A program made the translations under genes and the position numbers. DNA of 64,000 nt from Shinisaurus crocodilurus (lineage: Eukaryota; Chordata; Lepidosauria; Squamata; Shinisauridae): positions 7,183,980 to 7,247,979 of the forward strand of contig CM037877.1 of assembly GCA_021292165.1 (NCBI GenBank), in the 5' to 3' direction. The notes beneath the pieces are model-generated. The model was given only the letters and a program-made list of their open reading frames with translations, was not told the origin of the DNA and did not search any database. Positions 55,583 to 64,000 of this stretch are shown piece by piece (within the stretch, counting starts at the first letter, position 1; every line of letters begins with the position of its first letter).

Positions 55583-55673
55583 GAAGATGATGCTGGGCCA
55601 GGTTTAGAGCAGACTCCCCCAACTTGGTGCCTTCTAGATGTGGTGGACTACAACAACTCCCATCACCCACAGC
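55583..55673. repeat. Direct repeat, right copy (91 bp)
   Basis: Matches 55247-55334 apart from one extra AAC in ctacaacaactcc. Only this copy continues into the complete foldback element (to about 55758). Confidence 0.9.
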
Positions 55674-55758
55674 CAGCACTGACATTGGTTGAGCTGGCCG
55701 GGCATTCTGGGAGATGTAGTCCAACACATCTGAAGGGCACCAGGTTGGGGAAGGCTGG
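55608..55758. repeat. Foldback element, CTTCTAGATGT family
   Basis: gactcccccaacttggtgcc, ttctagatgtggtggactac pairs with gtagtccaacacatctgaag, ggcaccaggttggggaaggc. It is a complete palindromic copy. Confidence 0.7.
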
Positions 55759-56428
55759 GATAGAGCATGGGTTCGATCTAGCAGGATTCTTGTTATGGCA
55801 GATTTAGCCCTTTCAAACAGAATTTTACCAAAGGATGCCACGCTCATTTAAAAAAAAAATTAGTTGTTCGTCTTATCTGGTAGGACTCTGCCTGTAACTC
55901 TTGCATCTCAGGCAGAAATGCACTTTTGCCCAAAAGAAAGAAAGAAAAAGAGCAGAAATGACTTGATCTGGATTAACAGAGTAAAGTGATATATAGATGA
56001 ATAAAAATATAAAAAGCATTCCAGTGTCCTTGTTGCATCAACAGTTGTCAGCCAGACGCTCCCAGAATCACAAGCTGGAGACAAACATCCCTTATTTTTT
56101 GGTCACTCCTTCTGAAAATGGAGGTCCCATTAAACTGTCACCACCACCAACCATTGGCAGACCAATTCTCCATGAAATAGTAGAACCCCCCCCCCTCTCT
56201 TGTATACAAACATCCAAGTTAATGGCCAACAGAACAACAACTGCAATAAATCCTGTAAGTTAATTATATGGACAGAGAAAAAAGTTCAACCTTTGTCTGT
56301 CCTGGCTGTCCTGCCAGTCGGGTTCATCGGATGATCCGATTTCTAGGATAACGATAATGATTTGTTGATTGGGATGATGATGATGATGCCACTTTGAGTG
56401 CCATTCTTTTGGGCAGAAAGGTGGGATA

Positions 56429-56560
56429 TTTATTCATTCATTCATTCATTCATTCATTCATTACATTTCTATTCCACCCAATAGCCAAAGCTTTATTATG
56501 TAAAATAAATACATAAATAAATCAATGATCTTATACAGATGGTTTAGAGCAGCTCACAAT
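56429..56560 (-). mobile_element. L2-type LINE 3' end
   Basis: (ATTC)n at 56429-56462 is followed by acatttctattccacccaat and agccaaagcttta, the reverse complement of an L2-type tail. Confidence 0.55.
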
Positions 56561-56654
56561 CTTCATGTGATCATCCTTACAGTGGCCAGGAAAGGGGGAG
56601 ACTCTATTAATATTTCTGTAGTGCAGGTGGGGTTAGGATGGAGTGGACGCTGAG

Positions 56655-56725
56655 AGAGAAAGAGTGAGTGAGTGACTGAGAGTGAGAGAGAGAGAGAGAA
56701 AGAGAGAAAGAGGGAAAGAGAGCGA
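56655..56725. repeat. GA-rich low-complexity stretch
   Basis: gagagaaagagtgagtgagt followed by (GA)n and gaaagagaga units. Confidence 0.85.
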
Positions 56726-56881
56726 GCGCCTGGCCTAAATCTATCAATGGGGTCATGAAACAGGTGAGATCTGGACCAGGGAATTCCTGATTTATAGCTC
56801 AGTCTCTTAGCTATGATGCTATATTAACACTGGGCCCAAAAGTGCAGCCTTGTTTACAAAAAGGGGAGAAAAGATAGATTT

Positions 56882-57199
56882 TAAGAACATAAGAAGAGCC
56901 CTGCTGGATCAGACAAGGGATACATCTAGTCCAGCATTCTGTTCACACAGTGGTCCAGCCAGCTGCCCACGGGATCCCACAAGCAGGGCATGAGTGCAAC
57001 AGCACCCTCCCGCCCATGTTCCCCAGCAACTGGTGTACACGGGCATACTGCCTCTGATACTGGAGGAAGCATAGAGCCATCAGAACTAGTAGCCACTGAC
57101 AGCCTTCTCCTACATGGATTTGTCCAATCCCCTTTTGAAACCCTCCAAATGGGTTGCCATCATGACATCTTGTGGAAGTGAATCCCATAGTTTAACTAT
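56882..57199 (+). mobile_element. Retroelement fragment, GCTGGATCAGACC family
   Basis: aagaacataagaagagccct, gctggatcagacaagggata, then tcccacaagcagggcatgag and cagcaccctcccgcccatgt. It matches fragments at 31655, 35895-36236 and remnants near 43800 and 45660. I do not recognise its LINE clade with confidence. Confidence 0.6.
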
Positions 57200-57262
57200 G
57201 CACATAGTTTTATTTAACAAATAAAAAGTTTGTTTGGGAAAGTGCAGCAATAAGAGCAATCA

Positions 57263-57291
<29 letters not shown>
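57263..57291. repeat. TG microsatellite
   Basis: About 14 TG units. Confidence 0.95.
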
Positions 57292-57293
<2 letters not shown>

Positions 57294-57559
57294 AAGGAAA
57301 GGATTTAACTGAAGGAAGGCCACTATTTCTGTGGCTTTCATTTCTTCCATCTCAGGGTGGGGACTTCACTGCCTATGGGAGGGGCCAACCTCACCCTTGC
57401 TGGGCTTTTGCAAAGGCTGCTAGGTACACCGGAGGTGGGAGAGAGAAGGACAGAGAAACCAAGAAAGTTTCTCCCACAAAAGCAACAACAATCCAATTTG
57501 AGATCGGTCCCTTCTGGTGAAGAGCTGTGACAGAGGCTGCTCTGTTCCTGTTAATTTTC

Positions 57560-57790
57560 GCAGCGCAGCTGTCAGCGGGTCTGTAAATAGTCCTCCGCAA
57601 AAGCCAACACTTTCCCATCCACACATCAACTGTTCAATTAACAGAAGAAGGATATATAAAGTGTGCCACAGCCTTTGATGCTTCCCGGCAATTTATGAAA
57701 GTGTACACAAATCTAATTACAAGCCCCACTGCTTTCCATTTACATGGGGCGCCTCTCGCGTTTGGAGCTGTTTATATCAAAATAATTGTT
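57560..57790. promoter_or_regulatory. Candidate conserved non-coding block
   Basis: Repeat-free sequence with gttcaattaacag, aatctaattacaagc and tcaaaataattgtt cores. Function is inferred from composition only. Confidence 0.3.
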
Positions 57791-58062
57791 AAAAATATAT
57801 ATCAAGGCTGATCTACGGCGCTGTGGCCCTGCCCGACTGCGAAGGACCGTTGCGCCCCTCTCTTCGGGTGAGTTTCTGCCAACTCAGCCGTTTGGCTCCA
57901 CTGTGCATAGGCAATGCATAGCGCTTCCCCATGTTTGTCTTGCAGGCGACGCAGGAGACAACTTCATCAAGATCGCACAGAGTGTGTTCTCCTAGCCCTG
58001 GAGTGACGCTTCCATCCTGTCCACGGGTGTGCCTGTGGACGAAACTAGACGTTACACGCTGA

Positions 58063-58262
58063 CAGCGGAGGCTGGTGATGCCAATGTGAGCGGGGCGGCG
58101 TATCCACTCCGGATTTTACTCCAAACATTTAAGGAGCTATCCTTGGTGCCAAACCTATTTTTTTTTTGGGGGGGGCAGGGTTCAGCACCATGAATAGCCA
58201 CATTAAACGTGGAGTGGATATGCAGCCTCGCTCACATTGGCGTCACCAACCAGCCTCCACTG
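58063..58262. repeat. Palindromic element, GGAGGCTGGTGA family
   Basis: cggaggctggtgatgccaat plus gtgagcgggg pairs with cctcgctcacattggcgtca plus ccaaccagcctcc; inner gtatccactcc/ggagtggatat also pairs. A shared ctgaca lies at each outer border but no clean 8-bp duplication. Confidence 0.65.
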
Positions 58263-58580
58263 ACAATGGTGCATGTAACATCTGTGCCAGGAGGATGATT
58301 GGAATTGGAGACGTGCCAGCGGGTAGAGATGCCATTCTTTCCTGGCCCTGCTACTCAAGCACCTTTCAGTTGGAGTCGCCATGGACTGAACCTGGGTACT
58401 TCTGCTTGCAAGGCAAGCACACTCGACTCGGCTGTGGCTTTTCCCTGTGGCATCTGATTAGCAGCAATGAGTGAGAAATTAGTTGGGCTCACATTCTGAT
58501 GTGAGATTACCCAATTCAGAACTGAAAGCCGCCCTGAATGCAGTTTATTTGCGGTTGGAAATCTGTACATTTCCAAAGTC

Positions 58581-58611
<31 letters not shown>
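58581..58611. repeat. AAT microsatellite
   Basis: About ten AAT units. Confidence 0.95.
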
Positions 58612-58612
<1 letters not shown>

Positions 58613-58614
58613 TG

Positions 58615-58810
58615 CAACCAGCAACGTGCACATATTTGAAAAAAAAAATGTGCAAGGAAAAATGCATACATTTCTAAAATGCATACAAACATGTTTTAGT
58701 CAGTGGGATCACACATACAAAAATGCACACAGTGGGGAAATGCGCACAATAAATGTGCACATTTGGGAAACTTGCACCAAAGTACGTACAAATTTCTGTG
58801 CGGCGAGTGG
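58615..58810. repeat. Degenerate TGCACA-type tandem array
   Basis: Repeats of aaaatgcatacatttctaaa-like units with atgcacac and gtgcacatttggga. Similar to 16890-17250. Confidence 0.6.
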
Positions 58811-58861
58811 GATGGGGAACAAACTGCACGTGGTCAAGCTTGACAGTTTTGCCCACCCCTT

Positions 58862-59042
58862 GGCTGCTGAAGACAGACTATGGAGCTAGCTGGACTGTCG
58901 TTTTGACCACACGGAAGCTGCCTCATCCCGTGTCACACCAGTAGTCCATCTAGGCCAGCATTATCTACTTCAACCAGCAGCACGTCTACAAGGCCCATAA
59001 GGGAAGGGTTGTAGCTCAGTGACATGCTTTGCATGCAGAAGG
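58862..59042 (+). repeat. 181-bp inverted repeat, left arm
   Basis: ggctgctgaagacagactat to gcatgcagaagg is the reverse complement of 59364-59544 with one mismatch in 181. It includes the first 35 bp of a tRNA-headed SINE and unrelated upstream sequence, so it is not simply two SINE copies. Confidence 0.92.
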
Positions 59043-59190
59043 TCCTGGGTTCGATCCCCGGCATCTCCAGGTAGGGCAGGAAAAACACCTGGCTGAAACC
59101 CTGGGGTGCCACTGCCAACAGTCAGTATTTGACAATAGTGGGCTAGATGGACCCAGGGTCTGGCTCCGTCTAAGGCAGCTTCTGATGTTC
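59008..59190 (+). mobile_element. tRNA-headed SINE
   Basis: A box (gggttgtagctcagtgacat) and B box (gggttcgatccccggc) of a tRNA-like promoter are followed by ctccaggtagggcaggaaaa and gggctagatggacccagggt. The acceptor stem does not close and a long unrelated body follows, so it is a SINE rather than a tRNA gene. Confidence 0.8.
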
Positions 59191-59195
59191 CTAAG

Positions 59196-59286
59196 GTCTC
59201 TCACACCCAGCCCTATCTGGAGATGCTGGTGACCCAACCTGGGACCTTCATGCAAAGCATGTGCGCTACCACTAAGCTATGGGTCC
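59196..59286 (-). mobile_element. tRNA-headed SINE fragment
   Basis: Minus strand: ggggacccatagcttagtgg, B box ggttgggtcaccagcatctc. It lies in the spacer between the 181-bp inverted arms. Confidence 0.6.
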
Positions 59287-59363
59287 CCTGACTCAATGTG
59301 ATCCGTCTTACGTCATTGACCTAAAGGTGGCTACTGGATATATGGTGGGTGCAAGGTTAGACG

Positions 59364-59544
59364 CCTTCTGCATGCAAAGCATGTCACTGAGCTACAACCC
59401 TTCCCTTATGGGCCTTGTAGACGTGCTGCTGGTTGAAGTAGATAATACTGGCCTAGATGGACTACTGGTGTGACACGGGATGAGGCAGCTTCCGTGTGGT
59501 CAAAACGACAGTCCAGCTAGCTCCATAGTCTGTCTTCAGCAGCC
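59364..59544 (-). repeat. 181-bp inverted repeat, right arm
   Basis: Reverse complement of 58862-59042 with one mismatch. The spacer between the arms is 321 bp. Confidence 0.92.
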
Positions 59545-60794
59545 GGATCGTCACCTTGAAGTGGTGAGTGGGCTTGCGTGTTCCGATGAATCCTGTGAGC
59601 AATGCCGTCGGGAGCTATGTACTCCCAGCAGGGTCACCCATGGAGGTAAGGTCCGGGGAGAGGAACCAGACAAAGAACGATCCAAAACATAAAGTCCTCA
59701 ACGGCAGAACAGGCGGAAGATAATTAAACCTAAATTACAACGGCTGTGAAGGCGGATGAAGGCTGCAGCAGAGAATGGTTTTCCAATCGTCAGGGTAACC
59801 GTGCCATTGGATCTCTGCTGTACTCTGTCAAGTTTGTGTGGTGATTCGTTGTGCACCGATCTCCCCACATAAAACAGTTTCACGCACAGGCGTCTTCCAA
59901 CCCAACCCATCCAACCCAACCCAACCCATTTCCTCCTTTTATCCCGGAAGACAATCTTACTCGATCACGAGTGATCGCCTGATGATGATGAGATGCCCAT
60001 GGAAAGGAATGTAGGCGGGAGAAGAGGAGTCAAAGTTTCATCAAAGAAAGTTGCCTTTCTGGAAACTATTAGGTAGCATATGTTGTGTGAACAGTAAGCC
60101 ACAGCGGAGCAATAATCCTGACAGCTGTGGAGGAACAGGAGTCTGCCACAGGAGCAAACAGCTCGAGATCTGACAAGAATGATGATGGATGCCCCTGTTG
60201 GCAGAACACGAGGACAAGGAAAGCGCTGCCGAAATTGGCTGAACTTCGGAAAGAACTTCGGAGCCGGCACAGGGGTAGGACGAGATGGGCAGGGAGGAGA
60301 GAAGAGGAGGAGACTTGTCCTCCTCCTGTTCTGGGATGAATGTCCACAGAATTGGACTGGCAGAAGGGACTCAGACAGCTTCCCCCAACCTGGTGCTGGC
60401 TGGGGATGGTGGGAGTTGTAATCCAAGCCTGGACAAAAACAATCATCATCATGTCCGGGGACTAAAATTTCTCACAGAGTAGAATCAGTTTGTGGGGTAT
60501 GCTTGGAAGATGGACCCGATCTCCGGTTGACAGGGAGCCAGGAAAGAAAACACTGCAACCAAGAAAGCAACACTGTGCAAAACTACATCCAACCAAATAT
60601 ACCAGGAAAGTTACACATATCAGACTTGTCTTGGAAAAGTCTGGCTGAAGGGTCCCCTACCTCTGCTGCAGGTGAGAGAAGGGATTCTAGGTTAGTCCCC
60701 GTCACCTATGTAAGAAGCCCTCTGCTTCCCATAATAGACAGCCAAACCGTTACTGGCAAGCTCACAAGAGAGACATGACAGAGAAAGTCAGCTT

Positions 60795-60895
60795 GGGTTC
60801 AATCCTACGCATGTTTAGATTGACGCATGGCTGGCTGGGAAAAGCTGGGAATTGTAGGACTTTTTTCCTGTCTAAACATGTGTAGGATTGTGCCC
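60795..60895. repeat. Short palindromic element
   Basis: gggttcaatcctacgcatgt plus ttaga pairs with tctaaacatgtgtaggattg plus tgccc. The CAATCCTA ends recall the larger unnamed repeat at 11247-11806. Confidence 0.6.
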
Positions 60896-61798
60896 TTTGT
60901 CACTTTTATCCCCATCACTGAGTACTGCTTCCTAATGTGGAAGTTCCAGTTTAGCTAACGTATCTAACAGCTACAGATTTGACTCAAGTCGATTTGCAGA
61001 AATACAAAATAAATGTGTTAGAAAATTAAACACCCCTGCCTTCCCACCCCAAAAACTGGCCAGTGATGTCCACCATGCATGCTGAGTGGCCACAAAATGC
61101 TGACTGACTGACTGCAAGGGGGCAGGGGGCAGAACACTGTGGAGGGGGATGTAATGGAATCTCCTGAAAACGGGCATGGCTGGCTGCCTGGAATCCCGAA
61201 CATGAACAGCCCACACTGCAACATTTTCTTTCAGGTCCCACTTATTCCGTATGCTCATTTTTGCGCAACTCACGGAGCTGGTGCATACGAATGCGAAGTA
61301 TCAGTTTTAGTCGCATTATTCCACCATTCCTCCCCTCATCATCATCATCAGGCGATCACTCGTGACCGAGTAAGATTGTCTTCCGGGATAAAAGGAGGAA
61401 ATTCTAAAGAAGATTGTGTAGACTCTAGCGATGGGTCCGTAAGTGACTGTGGAGAGGCCAATTCTAGATCCACACAGCTTCCCACAGTGAGGAGGACACA
61501 GGTTACCAGATAGAAGATGGTCCTGTAAAGGATTCATTTGACGTGCTTTTCGCTTAGCACGTTTCTCCCTTTCACCTTGCATTGAAGCATAGATAAGAAC
61601 ATCCCCCTGATGAAGTCCAACACAGTCCAATACAGTCCAATCCCCCTGATGAAGTCCAATACGCAGTGCTGACCTGCCAAGACACACTGATCCATGTGCA
61701 TAGAATCCATTTTTTGCACTTCAGTTGCTTCTGAGAATACCAATCTGGCACCATTGGCAGCACGGGACCAACTGCCCAAGACAGGGGTTAGTACTTAC

Positions 61799-61878
61799 CG
61801 GCATTGTCTGGCTTCCGTGCAAGGCGTTGATGGCTGCCTGGGCTTCCGCATGCGAGGAATATTTCACAAACGCACACC
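61799..61878 (-). CDS. CELF4: CELF4 exon: RNP1 and end of RRM2
   Basis: This 80-bp exon reads (G)[20 protein letters not shown]...TMP. The first residues complete the RNP1 motif GCAFVKY, the main RNA-contacting beta-3 strand of RRM2. [14 protein letters not shown] is helix alpha-2. The acceptor is ctgcag|GGTGTGC and the donor ATGCCG|gtaagt, a strong consensus site. The exon enters in phase 1 and leaves in phase 0, so skipping it would shift the frame. It is paired with the 129-bp exon across a 306-bp intron and separated from the next exon by 23 kb. Confidence 0.95.
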
Positions 61879-62184
61879 CTGCAGGGAGAAAGGGGAGGGG
61901 AAAGGCACTGTGGTTCAAGTGCGATGGAAACAGCGCCCATCCTTCAGCGAACCTTGGATCTTCTTTCCTAGACTACTTCCTGAGCTCTTGCTTCCTTGGC
62001 CCTTCACCTCAGGGCAGCGCTAGACAACGTGTGGCCTGCGAGTCACGACTTCCGCACTCCTCCCCCGTGTGAATTGAGCTCGTCCATCTCCCCGTTGGAG
62101 GCGTGCTTGCAAGAGCCTTCCACCCAAGTGGAAGTCCTTCCAGGTGACGCGACTTGGGCAAGATTATTCCCACGCCATGCTTAC
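61879..62184 (-). other. CELF4: CELF4 intron within RRM2 (306 bp)
   Basis: This is the shortest intron in the window. It starts gtaagc and ends ttctccctgcag on the transcript strand, and it splits RNP1 of RRM2 after the first base of a Gly codon. The sequence is unique-looking and fairly GC-rich, with no repeat I can recognise. Confidence 0.85.
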
Positions 62185-62313
62185 CTTTGCTGTTGCCATC
62201 TGGTCCCCGAAGGATCGTGCACTCCTCAATGTTCCCAAATGCTTCAAATAGCCTGCGCACATCGTCTTCTGACTGCTGTTTGTTGAGCATGCCCACAAAG
62301 AGTTTTCTGTCTT
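62185..62313 (-). CDS. CELF4: CELF4 exon: first part of RRM2
   Basis: This 129-bp exon reads (E)[13 protein letters not shown]...GPDGNSK(G). It covers strand beta-1 of RRM2 with the RNP2 motif LFVGML, helix alpha-1 ([13 protein letters not shown]) and beta-2 (ECTILR). On the transcript strand the acceptor is ttttgttccag followed by AAGACAG, and the donor is GCAAAG|gtaagc. The exon starts with the last two bases of a Glu codon and ends with the first base of the Gly that opens RNP1. The match to the CELF RRM2 consensus is close to complete. No further upstream exon (RRM1 or the RRM1-RRM2 linker) is seen between 62314 and 64000. Confidence 0.95.
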
Positions 62314-62467
62314 CTGGAACAAAATAAAGAGATGCTTACCATATTTCAGAAGGAATGGGAAAGTGGACAAGACTAGGCACAGAGACATCAACCGAGGACA
62401 CATTTGGGAGGGCAACATACCCAGAGATGGGGAATGACAAAATGGTGGCTGGGAGAATCCATTATGT

Positions 62468-62593
62468 CAGTGTTCTCCAACCTTGGGTCCCCAGATGTTT
62501 TTGGCCTACAACTCCCAGCCCAGCCATAGCTGCTGGGCATGCTGGGAGTTGTAGGCCAAAAACATCTGGGGACCCAAGGTTGGAGGAACACTG
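62468..62593. mobile_element. Palindromic hAT-like MITE, CAGTGTTCTCC family
   Basis: CAGTGTTCTCCAACC and GGTTGGAGGAACACTG ends. Flanks cattatgt/cattatat match at 7 of 8. A shortened centre (agcccagccatagctgctgg). Confidence 0.86.
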
Positions 62594-63416
62594 CATTATA
62601 TCATGGGATGGCCAAATGTAACACAATTTAGGCCCAAACACATTTTAATCAAGGTGTGCAGCAAACATTTTTGCCCATGATTTCACTTGTAAGGAAAAAT
62701 TGGTTTTAAAAAAGTTGTGAGACCAGGCAAATCTAGACCACAAAGCTCATAGTATGCCACATTCACGGCCATGGTTTCCCTTAAAGAAATGATAGCTGAG
62801 ATAAGTGCCGAGGGTTCTCTATTCAAGATCCCCGAGGCCTATGCCCCACAGCCTTGCGATTCTTAGGATTCCCTGTAATGTTGAAGTCCATAGCATGGAT
62901 GTGTCTGCAGAGATATTCTGCATCTGATGTCAGCTTTTGAGGTCTGCATTTAATGACTCGGCCATGCGCAACTCATGTGCTCCGCAACTGAGAAGCTCTT
63001 ACTGCCAAATGGCGCCGACTTTATTACCACGTCTGCCCAGCAGCGAAGCGGCAGGGTGCATGGCAAAGTGATGTCCGAGGGAGTGATCAGAAATCGGAGG
63101 CCCCCGAGCACAGAGACGTCGCCTGTCCCTGTTTTATATAGTCTGAACCAGTCCCGAGTTTTACAATCTCACTGTGATAATTTTTTTAAAAAATAAAAAG
63201 CTACTCTTCCACCCTTCATGTAAGAGAGCTCTTTTTACGTGATGCATAAATGCTTAATTTATAGTTCATTAAATACTATGTAAATGCTCATGAGCAGTGA
63301 TTTTCTTCACCCCACCTCCCCGGAGACATTTACAGAACAGATGTAACCAATCTGAATAAATACTTGTCAATAAATAAACAAATTCTCCAGGCTTTCTTTT
63401 CCAACCCCCCCCCCCA

Positions 63417-63429
63417 TATATATATATAG
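63417..63429. repeat. Short AT microsatellite
   Basis: Six or seven AT units after a C run. Confidence 0.85.
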
Positions 63430-63530
63430 AAATGTGTCTGTGTTAACCCTTTATGAGATGCTACTGTGAGAGAGAAGGCAGGCGGTCAATTCTCAACCTG
63501 CAGGCTAAATTGTGTGCATGGCGGGGGGGG

Positions 63531-63778
63531 GTGGTGGCGGCATAGTGGTGAGAGTGTTGGACTGGGACTCGGGAGATCCGGGTTCTAGTCCCCACTCAGC
63601 CATGAAACTCACTGGGTGACTTTGGGCCAGTCACTGACTTTCAGCCTAACCTACCTCACAGGGTTGTTGTGAGGATAAAATGGAGAGAAGGAGGATTATG
63701 TAAGCCGCCTTGGGTTCCTTGCAGGAAAAAAGGAGGGGTATAAATATAATAAATAAATACATAAATAAATAAATAATA
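63531..63778 (+). mobile_element. Sauria SINE
   Basis: Head ggcggcatagtggtgagagt, B box gggttctagtccccactcag, the body ctgggtgactttgggccagt and tail gccgccttgggttccttgca; ends in (AAAT)n. Very similar to the copy at 50781-51015. Confidence 0.9.
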
Positions 63779-64000
63779 TTTTGTATAGATTCTAAGAATT
63801 GGTGCTACAGGGCAGGCCATAGGTCACAGGTCTAGGGCCCATGAGTGGAGGGCCCCCAAACACAGCGGGGCTGAAGTAGCACATTTTAAAGGAAGTGAAT
63901 TAATAGACATGATCATAGAAAGAGGGGCCCTCTGTAAGAACGTTACGTCCAGAGTCTAAAATTACCTAACCGCACCACTGCTTCCAAGCCCTCTGGACAA

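Larger units (their letters stand above)
38564..61798 (-). other. CELF4: CELF4 intron (23.2 kb), repeat-rich
   Basis: This is the longest complete intron. Recognisable contents are several hAT-type miniature elements, an L2 fragment, CR1 copies, a 5S-headed SINE, Sauria and tRNA-headed SINEs, simple repeats and a 181-bp inverted repeat; these are listed separately. Between them are unique-looking stretches, for example about 42.0-42.2, 44.0-44.5, 47.4-47.6 and 57.5-57.8 kb, in which I see no exon. Open reading frames here are short and either lie in repeats or resemble no protein I recognise. Confidence 0.85.
4220..62313 (-). other. CELF4: CELF4 gene, internal part (eight coding exons and seven complete introns)
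   Basis: Eight minus-strand exons join in one frame with AG acceptors and GT donors. The product matches the CELF family plan: RRM2, a long Met/Gln/Ala- and Pro-rich divergent linker, then RRM3. The linker segments [26 protein letters not shown] and [15 protein letters not shown] point to CELF4 rather than CELF1/2, whose linkers differ, and fit it better than CELF3, 5 or 6. CELF proteins bind GU-rich RNA and control splicing, stability and translation; CELF4 is mainly neuronal. Intron lengths in transcript order are 306, 23235, 16218, 1201, 7434, 5051 and 3710 bp. RRM1 with the N-terminus and the final exon with the end of RRM3 are outside the window, so no start or stop codon is visible. Paralogue assignment rests on remembered family sequence, not on a search. 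Confidence 0.93.
62314..64000 (-). other. CELF4: CELF4 intron upstream of RRM2 (runs off the right edge)
   Basis: This is intronic sequence with the acceptor at 62314. It contains a palindromic element (62468-62593), an AT-rich block around 63230-63310 that could be conserved, a short AT microsatellite (63417-63429) and a plus-strand Sauria SINE (63531-63778). I see no exon encoding RRM1 or the RRM1-RRM2 linker. Confidence 0.75.

Noticed and set aside
59008..59080. Possible tRNA gene (good A and B boxes)
   Set aside because: The acceptor stem does not pair and a long SINE body follows. Similar copies occur at 18228 and 4599, so it is SINE-derived.
62314..64000. CELF4 RRM1 or RRM1-RRM2 linker exon
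   Set aside because: No matching coding sequence with splice sites was found in this stretch; those exons must be off the right edge.

Overview
The window is vertebrate nuclear DNA, almost certainly from a squamate reptile (lizard or snake). It contains three copies of the Sauria SINE, a tRNA-headed element with a Bov-B-like 3' tail that is known from squamates. It also contains CR1 and L2 LINE fragments, 5S-rRNA-headed SINEs with CR1-like tails, and many hAT-type miniature elements with intact 8-bp target duplications. There is no bacterial-style gene organisation.

The only host gene I can support is CELF4 (CUGBP/Elav-like family 4, BRUNOL4), a neuronal RNA-binding protein. It lies on the minus strand, so transcription runs from high to low coordinates. 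Eight coding exons are visible (62185-62313, 61799-61878, 38420-38563, 22054-22201, 20703-20852, 13206-13268, 8074-8154, 4220-4363). All have AG/GT borders and all join in one reading frame. Together they encode most of RRM2, the whole Met/Gln/Ala- and Pro-rich linker, and the first three quarters of RRM3. RRM1 and the N-terminus lie beyond the right edge. The last coding exon and the 3' UTR lie beyond the left edge. Exonic sequence is about 0.94 kb of the 64 kb; the rest is intron.

Layout, left to right. 1-4219 is intron with several palindromic elements and a nested CR1. 4.2-22.2 kb holds five closely spaced exons. 22.2-38.4 kb is a 16-kb intron with GAGTC-rich hAT elements, a 26-bp tandem repeat and the best candidate conserved non-coding block (about 28.6-28.8 kb). 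38.6-61.8 kb is a 23-kb intron with L2 and CR1 copies, a nested L2/CR1/MITE stack at 51.5-52.6 kb, and a 181-bp near-perfect inverted repeat at 58.9-59.5 kb. The last two exons seen (RRM2) are 306 bp apart at 61.8-62.3 kb.

The most unusual content is in the introns. One palindromic hAT-like family has at least ten copies, and the target duplications share a central TA. Short (50-91 bp) near-identical segments are copied to second sites, one of them inside a palindrome arm. A compact transposon has ends packed with GAGTC. SINEs have been built from 5S rRNA, tRNA and CR1 parts. I see no sign of a bacterial or phage system, nor of an intact autonomous transposon.
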